A stretch of 64,000 bases of DNA. Origin: Shewanella cutis (GTDB lineage: Bacteria > Pseudomonadota > Gammaproteobacteria > Enterobacterales > Shewanellaceae). Positions 1 through 9,000 of this stretch are shown piece by piece. The DNA lies in the NCBI RefSeq assembly GCF_022410515.1, contig NZ_JACSDI010000006.1, positions 111,294 to 175,293 of the forward strand. Reading direction: 5' to 3'. The notes under the pieces were generated by a model. The model was not told where the DNA came from, searched no databases, and saw nothing but the letters and a program-made list of their open reading frames with translations. Both the position numbers and the translations under genes were made by a program. The stretch's first letter is position 1, and each line of letters starts with the position of its first letter.

Positions 1-25
1 CTGCTAACGATTAATCAGATAGCGA

Positions 26-757
26 TTAACCTATGTCACCGAATCTGAGTTGCAGCGCGGTAATCGCGGTGAGTGAGGCGGTTTCGGTCCGTAGCACTCG
101 GGGGCCAAGTAACACATCGGTAAACTGATGGGTTTCCGTCATAGCGATTTCTTCTGCCGATAATCCACCCTCGGGGCCAATCAACAGTCGTACACGGGTA
201 TGGGATAAGTCTAAGCCATTGATACCGTGCGCCGCCCTTGGGTGCAAGTTGAGCTTTAGCGCCGAGGTTGGCTCACTGCACCAATCGTGCAAGTCCATCG
301 CTGGGCGAACCACGGGCACTTGGCTGCGACCGGATTGCTCGCAGGCACTGATGACTATCTTTTGCCATTGCTGGATTTTTTTGTCTAGACGCTCACCACT
401 GAGTTTGACGCCGCAGCGGTCGGAAAACAATGGCGTAATAGTATTCACCCCTAGCTCAACGGATTTTTGAATGGTGAATTCCATCCGATCGCCGCGGGAA
501 ATCACTTGGCCTAAATGCAGGTTGAGGGGCGACTCCGAGGTATTAGCCTCGCAGGACAGCACTTTTACCGTGACAGACTTTTTACCCGCATCGACAATTT
601 CGGCAAGATAATCATTACCATCGCCATTAAACAGGCTAATGTGTTCGCCACTGCCCATGCGCAGCACTTTGCCAATATGGGCTGCACCATCTTCGTCTAA
701 ATTCAGCTGTTGGTTTACGGCTAATGGCTGAGGTTGATAAATTCTTGGAACTCTCAT
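26..757 (-). CDS. rsmE: 16S rRNA (uracil1498-N3)-methyltransferase RsmE
   Basis: RsmE methylates N3 of U1498 in 16S rRNA of the assembled 30S subunit, using S-adenosylmethionine. The 243-residue product has the usual family length. It has an N-terminal PUA-like RNA-binding part (about residues 1-70) and a C-terminal SPOUT knot. The knot is shown by LLIGPEGG near residue 191 and [11 protein letters not shown] near residue 218, the SAM-binding loops of the family. The start is an ATG. It lies 8 bases downstream of endA on the same strand, matching the endA-rsmE(-gshB) order of E. coli. gshB would lie just left of the window. Confidence 0.95.
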   Translation of the reverse strand: MRVPRIYQPQPLAVNQQLNLDEDGAAHIGKVLRMGSGEHISLFNGDGNDYLAEIVDAGKKSVTVKVLSCEANTSESPLNLHLGQVISRGDRMEFTIQKSVELGVNTITPLFSDRCGVKLSGERLDKKIQQWQKIVISACEQSGRSQVPVVRPAMDLHDWCSEPTSALKLNLHPRAAHGINGLDLSHTRVRLLIGPEGGLSAEEIAMTETHQFTDVLLGPRVLRTETASLTAITALQLRFGDIG

Positions 758-765
758 TGTCGACC

Positions 766-1542
766 TTATTCGGCTAATTGTTGGCGTAGTGGCGGCGCAT
801 TACAGGCATGTTGTACAAAAGGATTATGATTACCTTGGATCTGCGCTATGGCGTTATCGCGTTTGCATTCAATAGTATCAACTGGATAGCTTTTATCCCA
901 TGCTTTGAACAATTTTAATTGCTGCGAGGCGATTTTAAGGCCATAGGTTTGCTGCATATATAAGTAAGTGCGAGCAATCTTTCCGCGGGCATTGGCGGGC
1001 GGTTGGGCTTGGCGATTCTTAAAATCAATGACCATTTCGCATTGACCATATTGGCCAGTTTTACCGTTCCACTGACTAAAACGAAAGTTGCTGCGATCGC
1101 CGTTTACCTCTCCAATAGCGGGCACCAGGTTGTGCATATCCGCTTCCATCTTATTAAATTCCTTGCTGCTATCGGCGCAGTTTTTACGACCGCCCTGTTG
1201 CCAGCATTGCAGTTGATGGCCAAATTCCCACGCTGGGACGATATGTTCCCATTCGATACGGTTAGCACGGGTTTCTTGCTTGCGGACTTGGTAACCACAG
1301 CTCGTTAAATCCGGCTTCCATGATTTGCCTTTAATTTCGATATTGCAGCCACAGTAAAAACTCACTGCGGGCAACGTGCCTTGGCGAGTACCTTGGTATA
1401 AGGATTGAGACAATACCTTAGCTTGGCTAAAGCTGTTTGGATGCGAAGGGGATGCATTGGCTGAGGCAAAAAACGCCAGCCAACTAAATAGGCACAGCAA
1501 TACTTGCCGAGACCTTAAGGCGATTGAGGTGTTGTTCAACAT
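766..1542 (-). CDS. endA: Periplasmic DNA-specific endonuclease I
   Basis: This is an endonuclease I family (EndA/Dns/Vvn) His-Me finger nuclease that cuts DNA in the periplasm or outside the cell. The 258-residue product has a signal peptide (hydrophobic stretch about residues 13-30, ending ASANA). The catalytic motif [14 protein letters not shown] lies near residue 95, and the Cys residues probably form disulfides. It is slightly longer than E. coli EndoI (235 residues). It is co-directional with rsmE with an 8-base gap, probably one operon. Family members help degrade foreign or environmental DNA as a nutrient source, known for Shewanella extracellular nucleases; that role is inferred here. 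Confidence 0.94.
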   Translation of the reverse strand: MLNNTSIALRSRQVLLCLFSWLAFFASANASPSHPNSFSQAKVLSQSLYQGTRQGTLPAVSFYCGCNIEIKGKSWKPDLTSCGYQVRKQETRANRIEWEHIVPAWEFGHQLQCWQQGGRKNCADSSKEFNKMEADMHNLVPAIGEVNGDRSNFRFSQWNGKTGQYGQCEMVIDFKNRQAQPPANARGKIARTYLYMQQTYGLKIASQQLKLFKAWDKSYPVDTIECKRDNAIAQIQGNHNPFVQHACNAPPLRQQLAE

Positions 1543-1679
1543 TTATCCCAAAAATAATCAGTACTACGCGAGCCTATGGCTCGTCTTTTATGTCTGAATG
1601 GTAAGGGAAATACCGCGCCTTATGCAAATCGCTCGTACTTTAAGTGGAGATTTAACTTAATCTCTCATCAATTACCCGA

Positions 1680-2282
1680 TTAGGCTTGGGTGAGATGGGT
1701 ATGGCAGCGTTTACACAAATAGCGAGTTTCACCACGCAGTACTTTATTGTGGCGACGGATGCTCAGCCGAACCGGGCCGCAGGCGCAGCGGTACTCAAAG
1801 TCTTTCCCTTTAACTGACTGAGTGTCGAAACTGTGGGTCGTGTTAGGGCTGACTTTAAATAGCTTGAGCATAATGGATTGCCATTCACGGCCATGGGGTT
1901 TGGTTTTGCCAAAGAGTTGGAAGCAGAGTAAATGGCTGATTTCGTGGGGCACCACTTCGGCTAAGAAGGCTTCGCTGTTTTCCCTGAGTAATACGGGATT
2001 AAAGCGCAGGCGATTTTGCTGCAAATGCGCTGTGCCTGCACTTCGTCCCCTTAGGGTAAATTGAGTGATTGGCCGCGGGAAAGCACGTTTGAAATAGCCT
2101 TCAGCCTGTTGATAACACTCTTCTATGCGCTCAAGGATTTGCTGCTGCACTGGTGTCAGTGGCTTTGGCTGGCGTTGTGGCGTGTTGGTTTTGGCTGTAT
2201 TGGCCGCAGTCGATGTGGTGATTCTCGCGGGTGAGATGGCTTTACGGCGCAGGCTATTGAGTAGGGATCTTGGGTTAAACAT
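1680..2282 (-). CDS. sprT: SprT family zinc metalloprotease-like protein
   Basis: SprT family protein of 200 residues. The core HEISH motif (HExxH, zinc ligands) is near residue 114, and a C-terminal zinc ribbon with CxC and CxxC pairs lies at about residues 168-195. E. coli SprT is about 165 residues. The extra length is an N-terminal tail of about 45 residues rich in Thr, Gln, Ala and Pro, which looks disordered. The family resembles eukaryotic Spartan (SPRTN), but its bacterial role is poorly defined. It sits upstream of endA on the same strand with a 137-base gap, as in E. coli (sprT-endA). Confidence 0.88.
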   Translation of the reverse strand: MFNPRSLLNSLRRKAISPARITTSTAANTAKTNTPQRQPKPLTPVQQQILERIEECYQQAEGYFKRAFPRPITQFTLRGRSAGTAHLQQNRLRFNPVLLRENSEAFLAEVVPHEISHLLCFQLFGKTKPHGREWQSIMLKLFKVSPNTTHSFDTQSVKGKDFEYRCACGPVRLSIRRHNKVLRGETRYLCKRCHTHLTQA

Positions 2283-2459
2283 AGACTTAGGCGTTAACTC
2301 TTGTTTTGCAAAGCATCAAGTAAACATATCTCTAGCTATCGCAAGGCATCTATTAGGATTTCACGAGCCTAAAGCACTCATTCAAGGTGGCTCGACAAGC
2401 GTTTGGGCAAGCGTCCGCATCATAACCAACGCTTGCCGACAATGCCAGTAATGTGCCTG

Positions 2460-3617
2460 TTACAGGCTCGCTGCGGCCTGCATCACCATAACACGTACTT
2501 GCTCGACGATGGCGTGCTCGGTATCGCTGTCATGGCCTTTTACCCTTGGAGTGTGTATATGGCCAACCTGTGCTCGGCTATTGAATTTTTGCTGTAACAC
2601 GATAGCACGATAAGAAATCTCGTTTGAGAGATACCCACCACCAGAGCCTTCGACCGAGGTTTCATTTTGCAGCTCGCTTAGGGAGCTGGCATTAAACTCA
2701 CCGCGACCTAGGGTGGTCACTGTGTGGTTATCATTGACTTTCCATTGGCCGTCTTTGACCTGCATGACGGCTACGGGCAGTGAAAATTCAACAAACTCTG
2801 GGCCGATAAAATCTTTACCATTGAGTTTGGGGGCGACAGGCGCGGTTTTGCTTGCGCCTGTGTATAGATTTTGGTTATCGGGCGCTGCTGCACTGCGGTT
2901 ACGGCCTGGGAAGCGTTCAATATCAAAGTCGCTGCGCCCCATGCTGACGGTAAAGACAAACTGGGTTTTAGGGTCGCGATAAATGGGGCTGAGTAAGGAT
3001 TCGATAATACCTTGGTCAAAATCCGCGAAACGCACTGGGATCATGGCGGTTTCGATTTGGGCCTTTTTGCCATTGATATCAAATCGAAAACCATCGAGGG
3101 CGAGGGCGACTAAGCCTGAAGGATTGCTCTGGCTGATATCTTTGTCGAGAAAGAAGGGGTCGAATCCCGTCAGGAAGATTTTTATCTGTACATCGTCATC
3201 GTATTGGATATCGCTAAAACCGCGAGATGCCTTTTCGACGGCGCTGGCTAAAATCTGCTGTTGCCAATCAGCCATTTTAAAACTAGCACTGTTGTTTTTC
3301 AGGCTATTTAACATTGAAAGTCGTGCCCAATAGAGGGATCTGTCGTCAAAGTGCCCAGACTGCACATCACGCACCGCCTGTTGCCACAGTCTGTGCCCTT
3401 GGCGAGCGGCAAGTTGGGTCGCATCGCGCTCATTATTTTGTGCAGATAATTGATTCGCTAAGCCTTCGTCCAAGGCTTGATAGCGGTTTACCACTTCAGC
3501 CATGACTTTTTCAGCGGTAGGAATGCGAGACACTTCCACATCGCCGAGAAGTTGTACGGCACCAGCGGTTTGCGCCACTGTGCTAGCGAGAATAAAAGCG
3601 AGGCAGGGCTTTAACAT
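2460..3617 (-). CDS. Secreted C15 (pyroglutamyl-peptidase I)-like protein, Cys to Ser in active site
   Basis: The product resembles peptidase family C15 but carries a signal peptide (MLKPCLAFILASTVAQTAGA), so it is exported, unlike cytosolic Pcp. The ATG at 3617 is preferred to an in-frame GTG at 3644 because AAAAAAGGAA precedes it; this gives 385 residues, much longer than Pcp (~215). C15 landmarks are visible: TGFDPF, an ER pair in GRSDFDIER that matches the catalytic Glu region, and GHIHTPR matching the catalytic His (GFIHxP). At the nucleophile position, where Pcp has a G-T-x-V-C-N pattern, this protein reads GGYLSN, with Ser (codon 2625-2627) in place of Cys. It may be catalytically altered or inactive. 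A C15 peptidase gene beside chromosomal OXA-48-like genes is a known Shewanella arrangement. Confidence 0.7.
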   Translation of the reverse strand: MLKPCLAFILASTVAQTAGAVQLLGDVEVSRIPTAEKVMAEVVNRYQALDEGLANQLSAQNNERDATQLAARQGHRLWQQAVRDVQSGHFDDRSLYWARLSMLNSLKNNSASFKMADWQQQILASAVEKASRGFSDIQYDDDVQIKIFLTGFDPFFLDKDISQSNPSGLVALALDGFRFDINGKKAQIETAMIPVRFADFDQGIIESLLSPIYRDPKTQFVFTVSMGRSDFDIERFPGRNRSAAAPDNQNLYTGASKTAPVAPKLNGKDFIGPEFVEFSLPVAVMQVKDGQWKVNDNHTVTTLGRGEFNASSLSELQNETSVEGSGGGYLSNEISYRAIVLQQKFNSRAQVGHIHTPRVKGHDSDTEHAIVEQVRVMVMQAAASL

Positions 3618-3988
3618 TGGCGTTTCCTTTTTTATTTTAATCACTTATTTTGCTGGAAATGGACGATGTTTCTAGGGCGTTCAGGCTTACTTCATCTTAG
3701 AAATAATGAAACTTATGCCAAAAAGCCACAATGATGGTTTTGAGTATAAGAGTTTACCTATAGTGATTCGAGGATCTTATTCCTGTTTTGTATATAGATG
3801 TTATCTGGGTGGCATTTTTAGGTTGTGAGTTCGTTTCGTTGATTGTGAGTATTCAACATTTCCTGCATTAGCTGCGTGCCATTTTTCTGCCACAATTGGT
3901 CAGCAGTTTGCTAGGGAAAGCAGGCAGCGACAGTGGTAACCTTAACACCTTATTTTTATGGATTTATTGCCTTGAGCAAGGGGACGTT
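3618..3988. other. Intergenic region between C15-like gene and OXA gene
   Basis: The 371-base divergent spacer carries the promoters of the C15-like gene (minus) and the beta-lactamase (plus). It is moderately AT-rich, and I see no convincing -35/-10 pair, insertion sequence or inverted repeat. An in-frame extension of the OXA frame up to 3896 is open but lacks a signal sequence and is not considered coding. Confidence 0.5.
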
Positions 3989-4786
3989 ATGCGTGCATTA
4001 GCCTTATCGGCTGTGTTTTTGGTGGCATCGATTATCGGAATGCCTGCCGTAGCAAAGGAATGGCAAGAGAACAAAAATTGGAATGCTCATTTTACTGAGC
4101 AAAAGGCACAAGGAGTGGTTGTACTTTGGAACGAAAATAAACAGCAAGGATTTACCAATAATCTTAAGCGGGCAAACCAGGCATTTTTACCCGCATCGAC
4201 CTTTAAAATTCCTAACAGCCTGATAGCCCTTGATTTGGGTGTGGTTAAGGATGAGCACCAAGTCTTTAAATGGGATGGACAGACGCGTGATATCGCCGCT
4301 TGGAACCGCGACCATGACTTAATTACCGCAATGAAATATTCGGTTGTGCCTGTGTATCAAGAATTTGCCCGCCAAATTGGGCAGGCGCGTATGAGTAAAA
4401 TGTTGCATGCCTTCGAGTATGGCAATGAGGATATTTCGGGCAATTTAGATACTTTTTGGCTTGACGGCGGCATTAGAATTTCGGCCATCCAGCAAATCGC
4501 ATTTTTACGTAAGCTGTACCATAACAAGTTGCACGTTTCTGAGCGCAGCCAGCGTATTGTCAAGCAAGCCATGCTGACCGAAGCCAATGGCGACTATATT
4601 ATTCGGGCTAAAACTGGATATTCCACCAGAATTGAACCGAAAATCGGTTGGTGGGTGGGTTGGGTCGAACTTGATGATAATGTCTGGTTCTTTGCGACTA
4701 ATATGGATATGCCCACCGCTGAGGGCTTAGGGGTGCGTCAAGCCATTACGAAAGCCGTGCTGAAACAGGAAAAAATTATTCCCTAG
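3989..4786 (+). CDS. blaOXA: OXA-48-family class D beta-lactamase, chromosomal
   Basis: This is a periplasmic serine beta-lactamase of the OXA-48 group, carbapenem-hydrolysing in characterised members. The ATG at 3989 gives exactly 265 residues, the OXA-48 length, with a 22-residue signal peptide ending AVA. Motifs are intact: S70-T-F-K73 (nucleophile and carbamylated Lys), S118-V-V120, Y144-G-N146, W157, K208-T-G210, and the beta5-beta6 loop with R214. Compared with OXA-48 recalled from memory, about 17 positions differ, including T104A, N110D, E168Q and S171A (also in OXA-181) and V3A, T167I, M237T, L248V and E256A. The flanks (C15-like gene, convergent lysR, fused carboxylase) are those of native Shewanella OXA genes, with no IS or transposon ends. 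The exact allele number cannot be assigned. Confidence 0.96.
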   Translation: MRALALSAVFLVASIIGMPAVAKEWQENKNWNAHFTEQKAQGVVVLWNENKQQGFTNNLKRANQAFLPASTFKIPNSLIALDLGVVKDEHQVFKWDGQTRDIAAWNRDHDLITAMKYSVVPVYQEFARQIGQARMSKMLHAFEYGNEDISGNLDTFWLDGGIRISAIQQIAFLRKLYHNKLHVSERSQRIVKQAMLTEANGDYIIRAKTGYSTRIEPKIGWWVGWVELDDNVWFFATNMDMPTAEGLGVRQAITKAVLKQEKIIP

Positions 4787-4969
4787 AAGCGGTTAGCGCT
4801 TATTTGAGTGAAATAGCCGTCATATAAGCTGTAAAGTTATATTGACAAAATACTCATAGTCGATGCGCTTATCGCTAATGGCTCATGTTTAATCCGGTCA
4901 GGCCCAATCGACTTAAGCTCCGCGTGTTAACAGTCTGCTTGAGCATTAGCCCTTCATTCCTAAACACTA

Positions 4970-5000
4970 AAAGCCTAGCAAATTCGCTAGGCCTTTTGTT
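4970..5000 (+). terminator. Rho-independent terminator after OXA gene
   Basis: GCCTAGC (4973-4979) and GCTAGGC (4986-4992) form a 7-bp stem with a 6-base loop, flanked by A-rich and T-rich tracts. It lies between two convergent genes and could serve both. Confidence 0.7.
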
Positions 5001-5059
5001 ATCCCTGAAAATAGGTATTCATAATGGCGGAATAAAGAGGTACAGCTGTGATAAAGCGT

Positions 5060-5971
5060 TTAGCCCATCAAGGATTGTAGACTTTCTTGACTGCTAAAGC
5101 GTTTAACGAAAAAGTCTAAAAAAGCACTGATATTGGTGGCTAATTGGCGACGGCTCGAATACACCCCATACACCTTAAAAGGTTCAATTGGCCATTCTTG
5201 CAGTATGGGAACCAGTTGTCCATTCGCCAATTCTGTCTTGCAGGCGGAGTTGGACAGCATGGCAATGCCAAAGTCATCAAGCGCTAATTGCTTGACCATA
5301 ATGGGGCTATTTACCCTGACCTTGCGCTGAAAGTTCACCATGGTCTTACGTGTCCCTTTGCCTAGGGGCCAAATAGGCGCTGAGCGTGACGTGCCTAGTA
5401 AAATGCCACTGTGCTCACTGAGTTCTTTTGGTGTTGCAGGCGTGCCACGCGTTTTTAAATAACCTGGGCTTGCCACGAGAATGGGTTGGCGCTCAAACAG
5501 TAATCTTGCAACAAGATCAGAGGATTGCAGTGGCCCGTATTTGATAGCTATGTCATATCCTTCACCCACTAAACCGATATCGTTGTCGGTAAACTGGACA
5601 TCCAATTCCACATTGGGATATAAACGCATAAATCCGCTACAGAGGTTAGCAATTAATTCTTGGCTAAAAGAGACCGGAATGGCTATCCGTAATGATCCTG
5701 ATACATCATCATGGGTGCTCTCGATAACCGCCTTGGCCGCTTCCACCTCATTGCGAATGGAATCACAGTGTTGATAAAAGAGTGCCCCGACTTGAGTCAG
5801 ACTCAGGTTACGGGTGTCGCGTTGTAACAATCGCACGCCAAGTTCTTCTTCAAGCTGCGCGATTTTGCGACTGATGGTGGATTTTGGGTGGCCGGTTTCA
5901 CGTGCAGCTTGGGAGAATCCCTTTGCTCTCACTACGGCTGCAAATAGCATCATACCGTTTAAATCTGGCAT
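5060..5971 (-). CDS. LysR family transcriptional regulator
   Basis: LysR-type regulator of 303 residues. It has an N-terminal winged helix-turn-helix (about residues 5-62, including AARETGHPKSTISRKIAQLE) and a C-terminal periplasmic-binding-protein-like effector domain (about 90-295). It belongs to the CrgA/AaeR-like branch by its start (PDLNGMMLFAAVVRAKGFS). It is convergent with the OXA gene and divergent from the carboxylase at 6094, with a 122-base spacer, so the carboxylase or its own promoter is the likelier target. This lysR is the one found, often truncated, beside mobilised OXA-48 genes (established knowledge). The effector is unknown. Confidence 0.9.
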   Translation of the reverse strand: MPDLNGMMLFAAVVRAKGFSQAARETGHPKSTISRKIAQLEEELGVRLLQRDTRNLSLTQVGALFYQHCDSIRNEVEAAKAVIESTHDDVSGSLRIAIPVSFSQELIANLCSGFMRLYPNVELDVQFTDNDIGLVGEGYDIAIKYGPLQSSDLVARLLFERQPILVASPGYLKTRGTPATPKELSEHSGILLGTSRSAPIWPLGKGTRKTMVNFQRKVRVNSPIMVKQLALDDFGIAMLSNSACKTELANGQLVPILQEWPIEPFKVYGVYSSRRQLATNISAFLDFFVKRFSSQESLQSLMG

Positions 5972-6093
5972 GTTTTTCCCACTGTCTCATATTTGGAACA
6001 TAGCGTCTTATGCAGTTTAATGGCATTTGGCAGGATAACAAAGTTATATTTATTGGCTAAAAATTTTCAGAGGCTAAAGCAGAGGATCTTTTG

Positions 6094-9000
6094 ATGACCA
6101 GCAATAATCAGCCCAAACACATGACTCAAGCCCAAACGCCCGATCCGCTTTTTTTACAGGCCGAGCATTTGGCAAAGGATTTTTCTCTGTTTCCTAAACA
6201 CAGTAAACAGAGTTTATCAGAAGAAATTAAAGGTCTTTTAAACGACGATGCCATTCAGGCAAATTTAAAAGACTTGGCATCATTGGATGTCGACGGTTAC
6301 GTCGCAAAAGTGATCCAGCCGACCCAAGATAAAGGTCGTCCAGGTGCGAAACGTATCATTGCAGACCTAAAAGGCCGCTTGATCACGGAAACCCACTTGG
6401 GCTCTTTCTACAGTGCTGAGGTCGAGCTGAATTTCGGTTCGCGCACTCGTCGTATCGGCTTTATTGCCCAAGAGCGTACAACGGCTAACGGCGCATGGAT
6501 GCCTGAGCATCACTACGCTGCCTGTAAAGCGATTCGTCATTTTGCCGAATTGTCTATGCCTATCGTTTACCTCATCGACACCCCAGGGGCCGATGCGGGC
6601 GAAGTGGCCAACAGCCAAAACCAAGCACATTCTATTTCTAAGGCGATTGCCGAGAGTGCCAACGTTGACGTACCGACAGTTGGTATCGTTATCGGTGCGG
6701 GTTACTCGGGCGGCGCGATTCCATTAGCGGCGGCTAACATCCTGTTATCGCTACGCGATGGTATTTTCAACACGATTCAGCCACAAGGTCTGCAAAGTAT
6801 TGCACGTAAGTACAACCTGTCATGGCAGGAATGTGCTAAGTCTGTGGGCGTGTCTCCAGAAGAGCTTTACACTGCGGGTTGTATCGATGGCATCATCGAT
6901 TTCTCTCCAGGTGATCGTGATGAGCGTCAGCACAATTTACGTCGCGCTATCATCAGCAGTATCGAAGCAGTTGAACGTGCAGCAATTAACTTTGTGCGTG
7001 AATCTAAAGATTTACGTGAGCACTATGACCGCAGTTTAGCGCGTTTCCTTAACCCATCTAAAAACTTGATGGCGCTAGAGTTAAACGCAGAGTTGGCTGT
7101 TGCGACTAGCCCAACCAACCATCACAACTTGTTTGGTAGTGCTTACCGTTACCTGCGTTACTTAACGCTGCGTAGCCGCATTCATTCAATCTCTCAGGAG
7201 CAATACGGACGTTTGTCACGTGTTAGCGTGCCTGAAGGTGATTTGTTAGCACGTATCCAGCAAGAGCAAGACCGTGTATTCCAAGCTTGGCTATCTAGCC
7301 CCGATAAGCTGGTTTACGATGAAGATCTCAACAAGTTATGGGCGAACTTTATTGCTAAGCGCGATGAAGTGTCTACAGAGCGTAACATGCTGACGCGTTT
7401 GATTTTGGGTGAGCCAAAAGAGAACTATAAAAAGGCTCGTAAAGCGCTGATATTTAACATCGGTTGGTCTTTATATCACCGCTGGAAGAGCAACGCGGCA
7501 AACAACTTCAAGGGCTTAATCCAGCATCTTGAAAATCTGCCTAAGTCTGTGACTCAAGCAAAATGGCCTGAGCTAAATCAACTGACTGTGCTTGACGTTG
7601 TTGTTAACGATGAGCTGCGTGAAGACTTTATTTGGCAATGTCATAACATCCTGATCTTTAACTCACTCTACGACAACGTTGTGGGTAGCTTAGCGTCAAT
7701 CGCGAAAGAAGCCATGATGTCAAAGAGCTTGTCGCGCAACTCAGTGAACAACCTGCTGCACAAGTCAATTGACCATGCGCTGTCGACTCAAGATACGGCT
7801 AACGACAAGGCAAAATTCTACAAGTGGCTCAAGTATTTTATGGGCCAATCTAACCGTGCCGATTTATTAGTGCGTGTAGAGCAGTGGAAGAGTGTGGGTT
7901 TCCCGCAGCTTAACGACAGTTTATTCGTTATTCTGACTTACTTCTTCGAACGTTTACTGCCTGAATACTTCGACAGTGAAAGCGATACCAGCAAGTATAC
8001 TGGCGCGATTAACCCTGTTCGTATCGGTCGTCGTAAGGACTTCTGGAACCGCTTGACCATGGGTTATCAGGATCTGTTGATCCAAAAAGTACTACGTGAC
8101 GAAAAGCGTACAGGCAAGATGACCTGGGAAAATGTGATTAAGCAATTCTTCACCCATTTCGACGAAATCAATGGCGACAAGATGTCGGCTAACTTGCTCA
8201 ACTTCCCTGGTTTCCGTCTATCCATTGAAGATGCGTTAGATAAAGGTATTCGTCCTTGCGGTCTGATCACCGGTATTGCTGACTTTAAAGAAAAAGGTCA
8301 AAAAGTGCGTGTGGGTCTTGCTGTGTCTAACACGGCATTCCAAGCGGGTGCATTTGATATGGCCAGTGCCGAGAAGTTTTCTGCGCTGCTGATCGAGTGT
8401 GCTAAGCGTAAGCTACCTGTGGTTTGCTTTATCAGCTCAGGTGGTATGCAAACCAAAGAAGGTGCCGCGGCACTGTTCTCTATGGCGGTAGTGAACGACC
8501 GTATCACCCGTTTTATCCGTGATAACGAATTGCCAGTACTGATGTTTGGTTTTGGTGACTGTACCGGTGGTGCGCAGGCGAGTTTTGTGACTCACCCATT
8601 AGTGCAAACCTATTACCTGTCTGGTACTAACATGCCATTCGCGGGTCAAATGGTGGTTCCTGCGTACTTACCATCGACGTCGACACTGTCGAACTACCTG
8701 TCGAAAGTACCTGGCGCAATGGCCGGCCTAGTCCATAACCCATTTAGTGAAACCTTAGACAATCAATTGGCGAGCATCGATCCATTGATGCCAATGCCTA
8801 CGGCTAAGATCAATGAGGTTATCATCAACGCCTTGTCAACACTGGTTGTAGAAGCGCCAGCTGAAGAAGAGGAAATTGTACAAAACGATCCGCGTAAGCT
8901 GATGAAACCAATCAACAAAGTATTGGTTCATGCCCGTGGCTGTACCGCTGTTAAGTTGATCCGTAAGGCGCATGATAACAATATAAACGTAGTATTGGTG

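Noticed and set aside
3896..3988. N-terminal extension of the OXA gene
   Set aside because: The signal peptide and family length begin exactly at ATG 3989.
4885..5097. 70-residue ORF between OXA gene and lysR
   Set aside because: It spans a terminator, overlaps lysR antisense and has no RBS.
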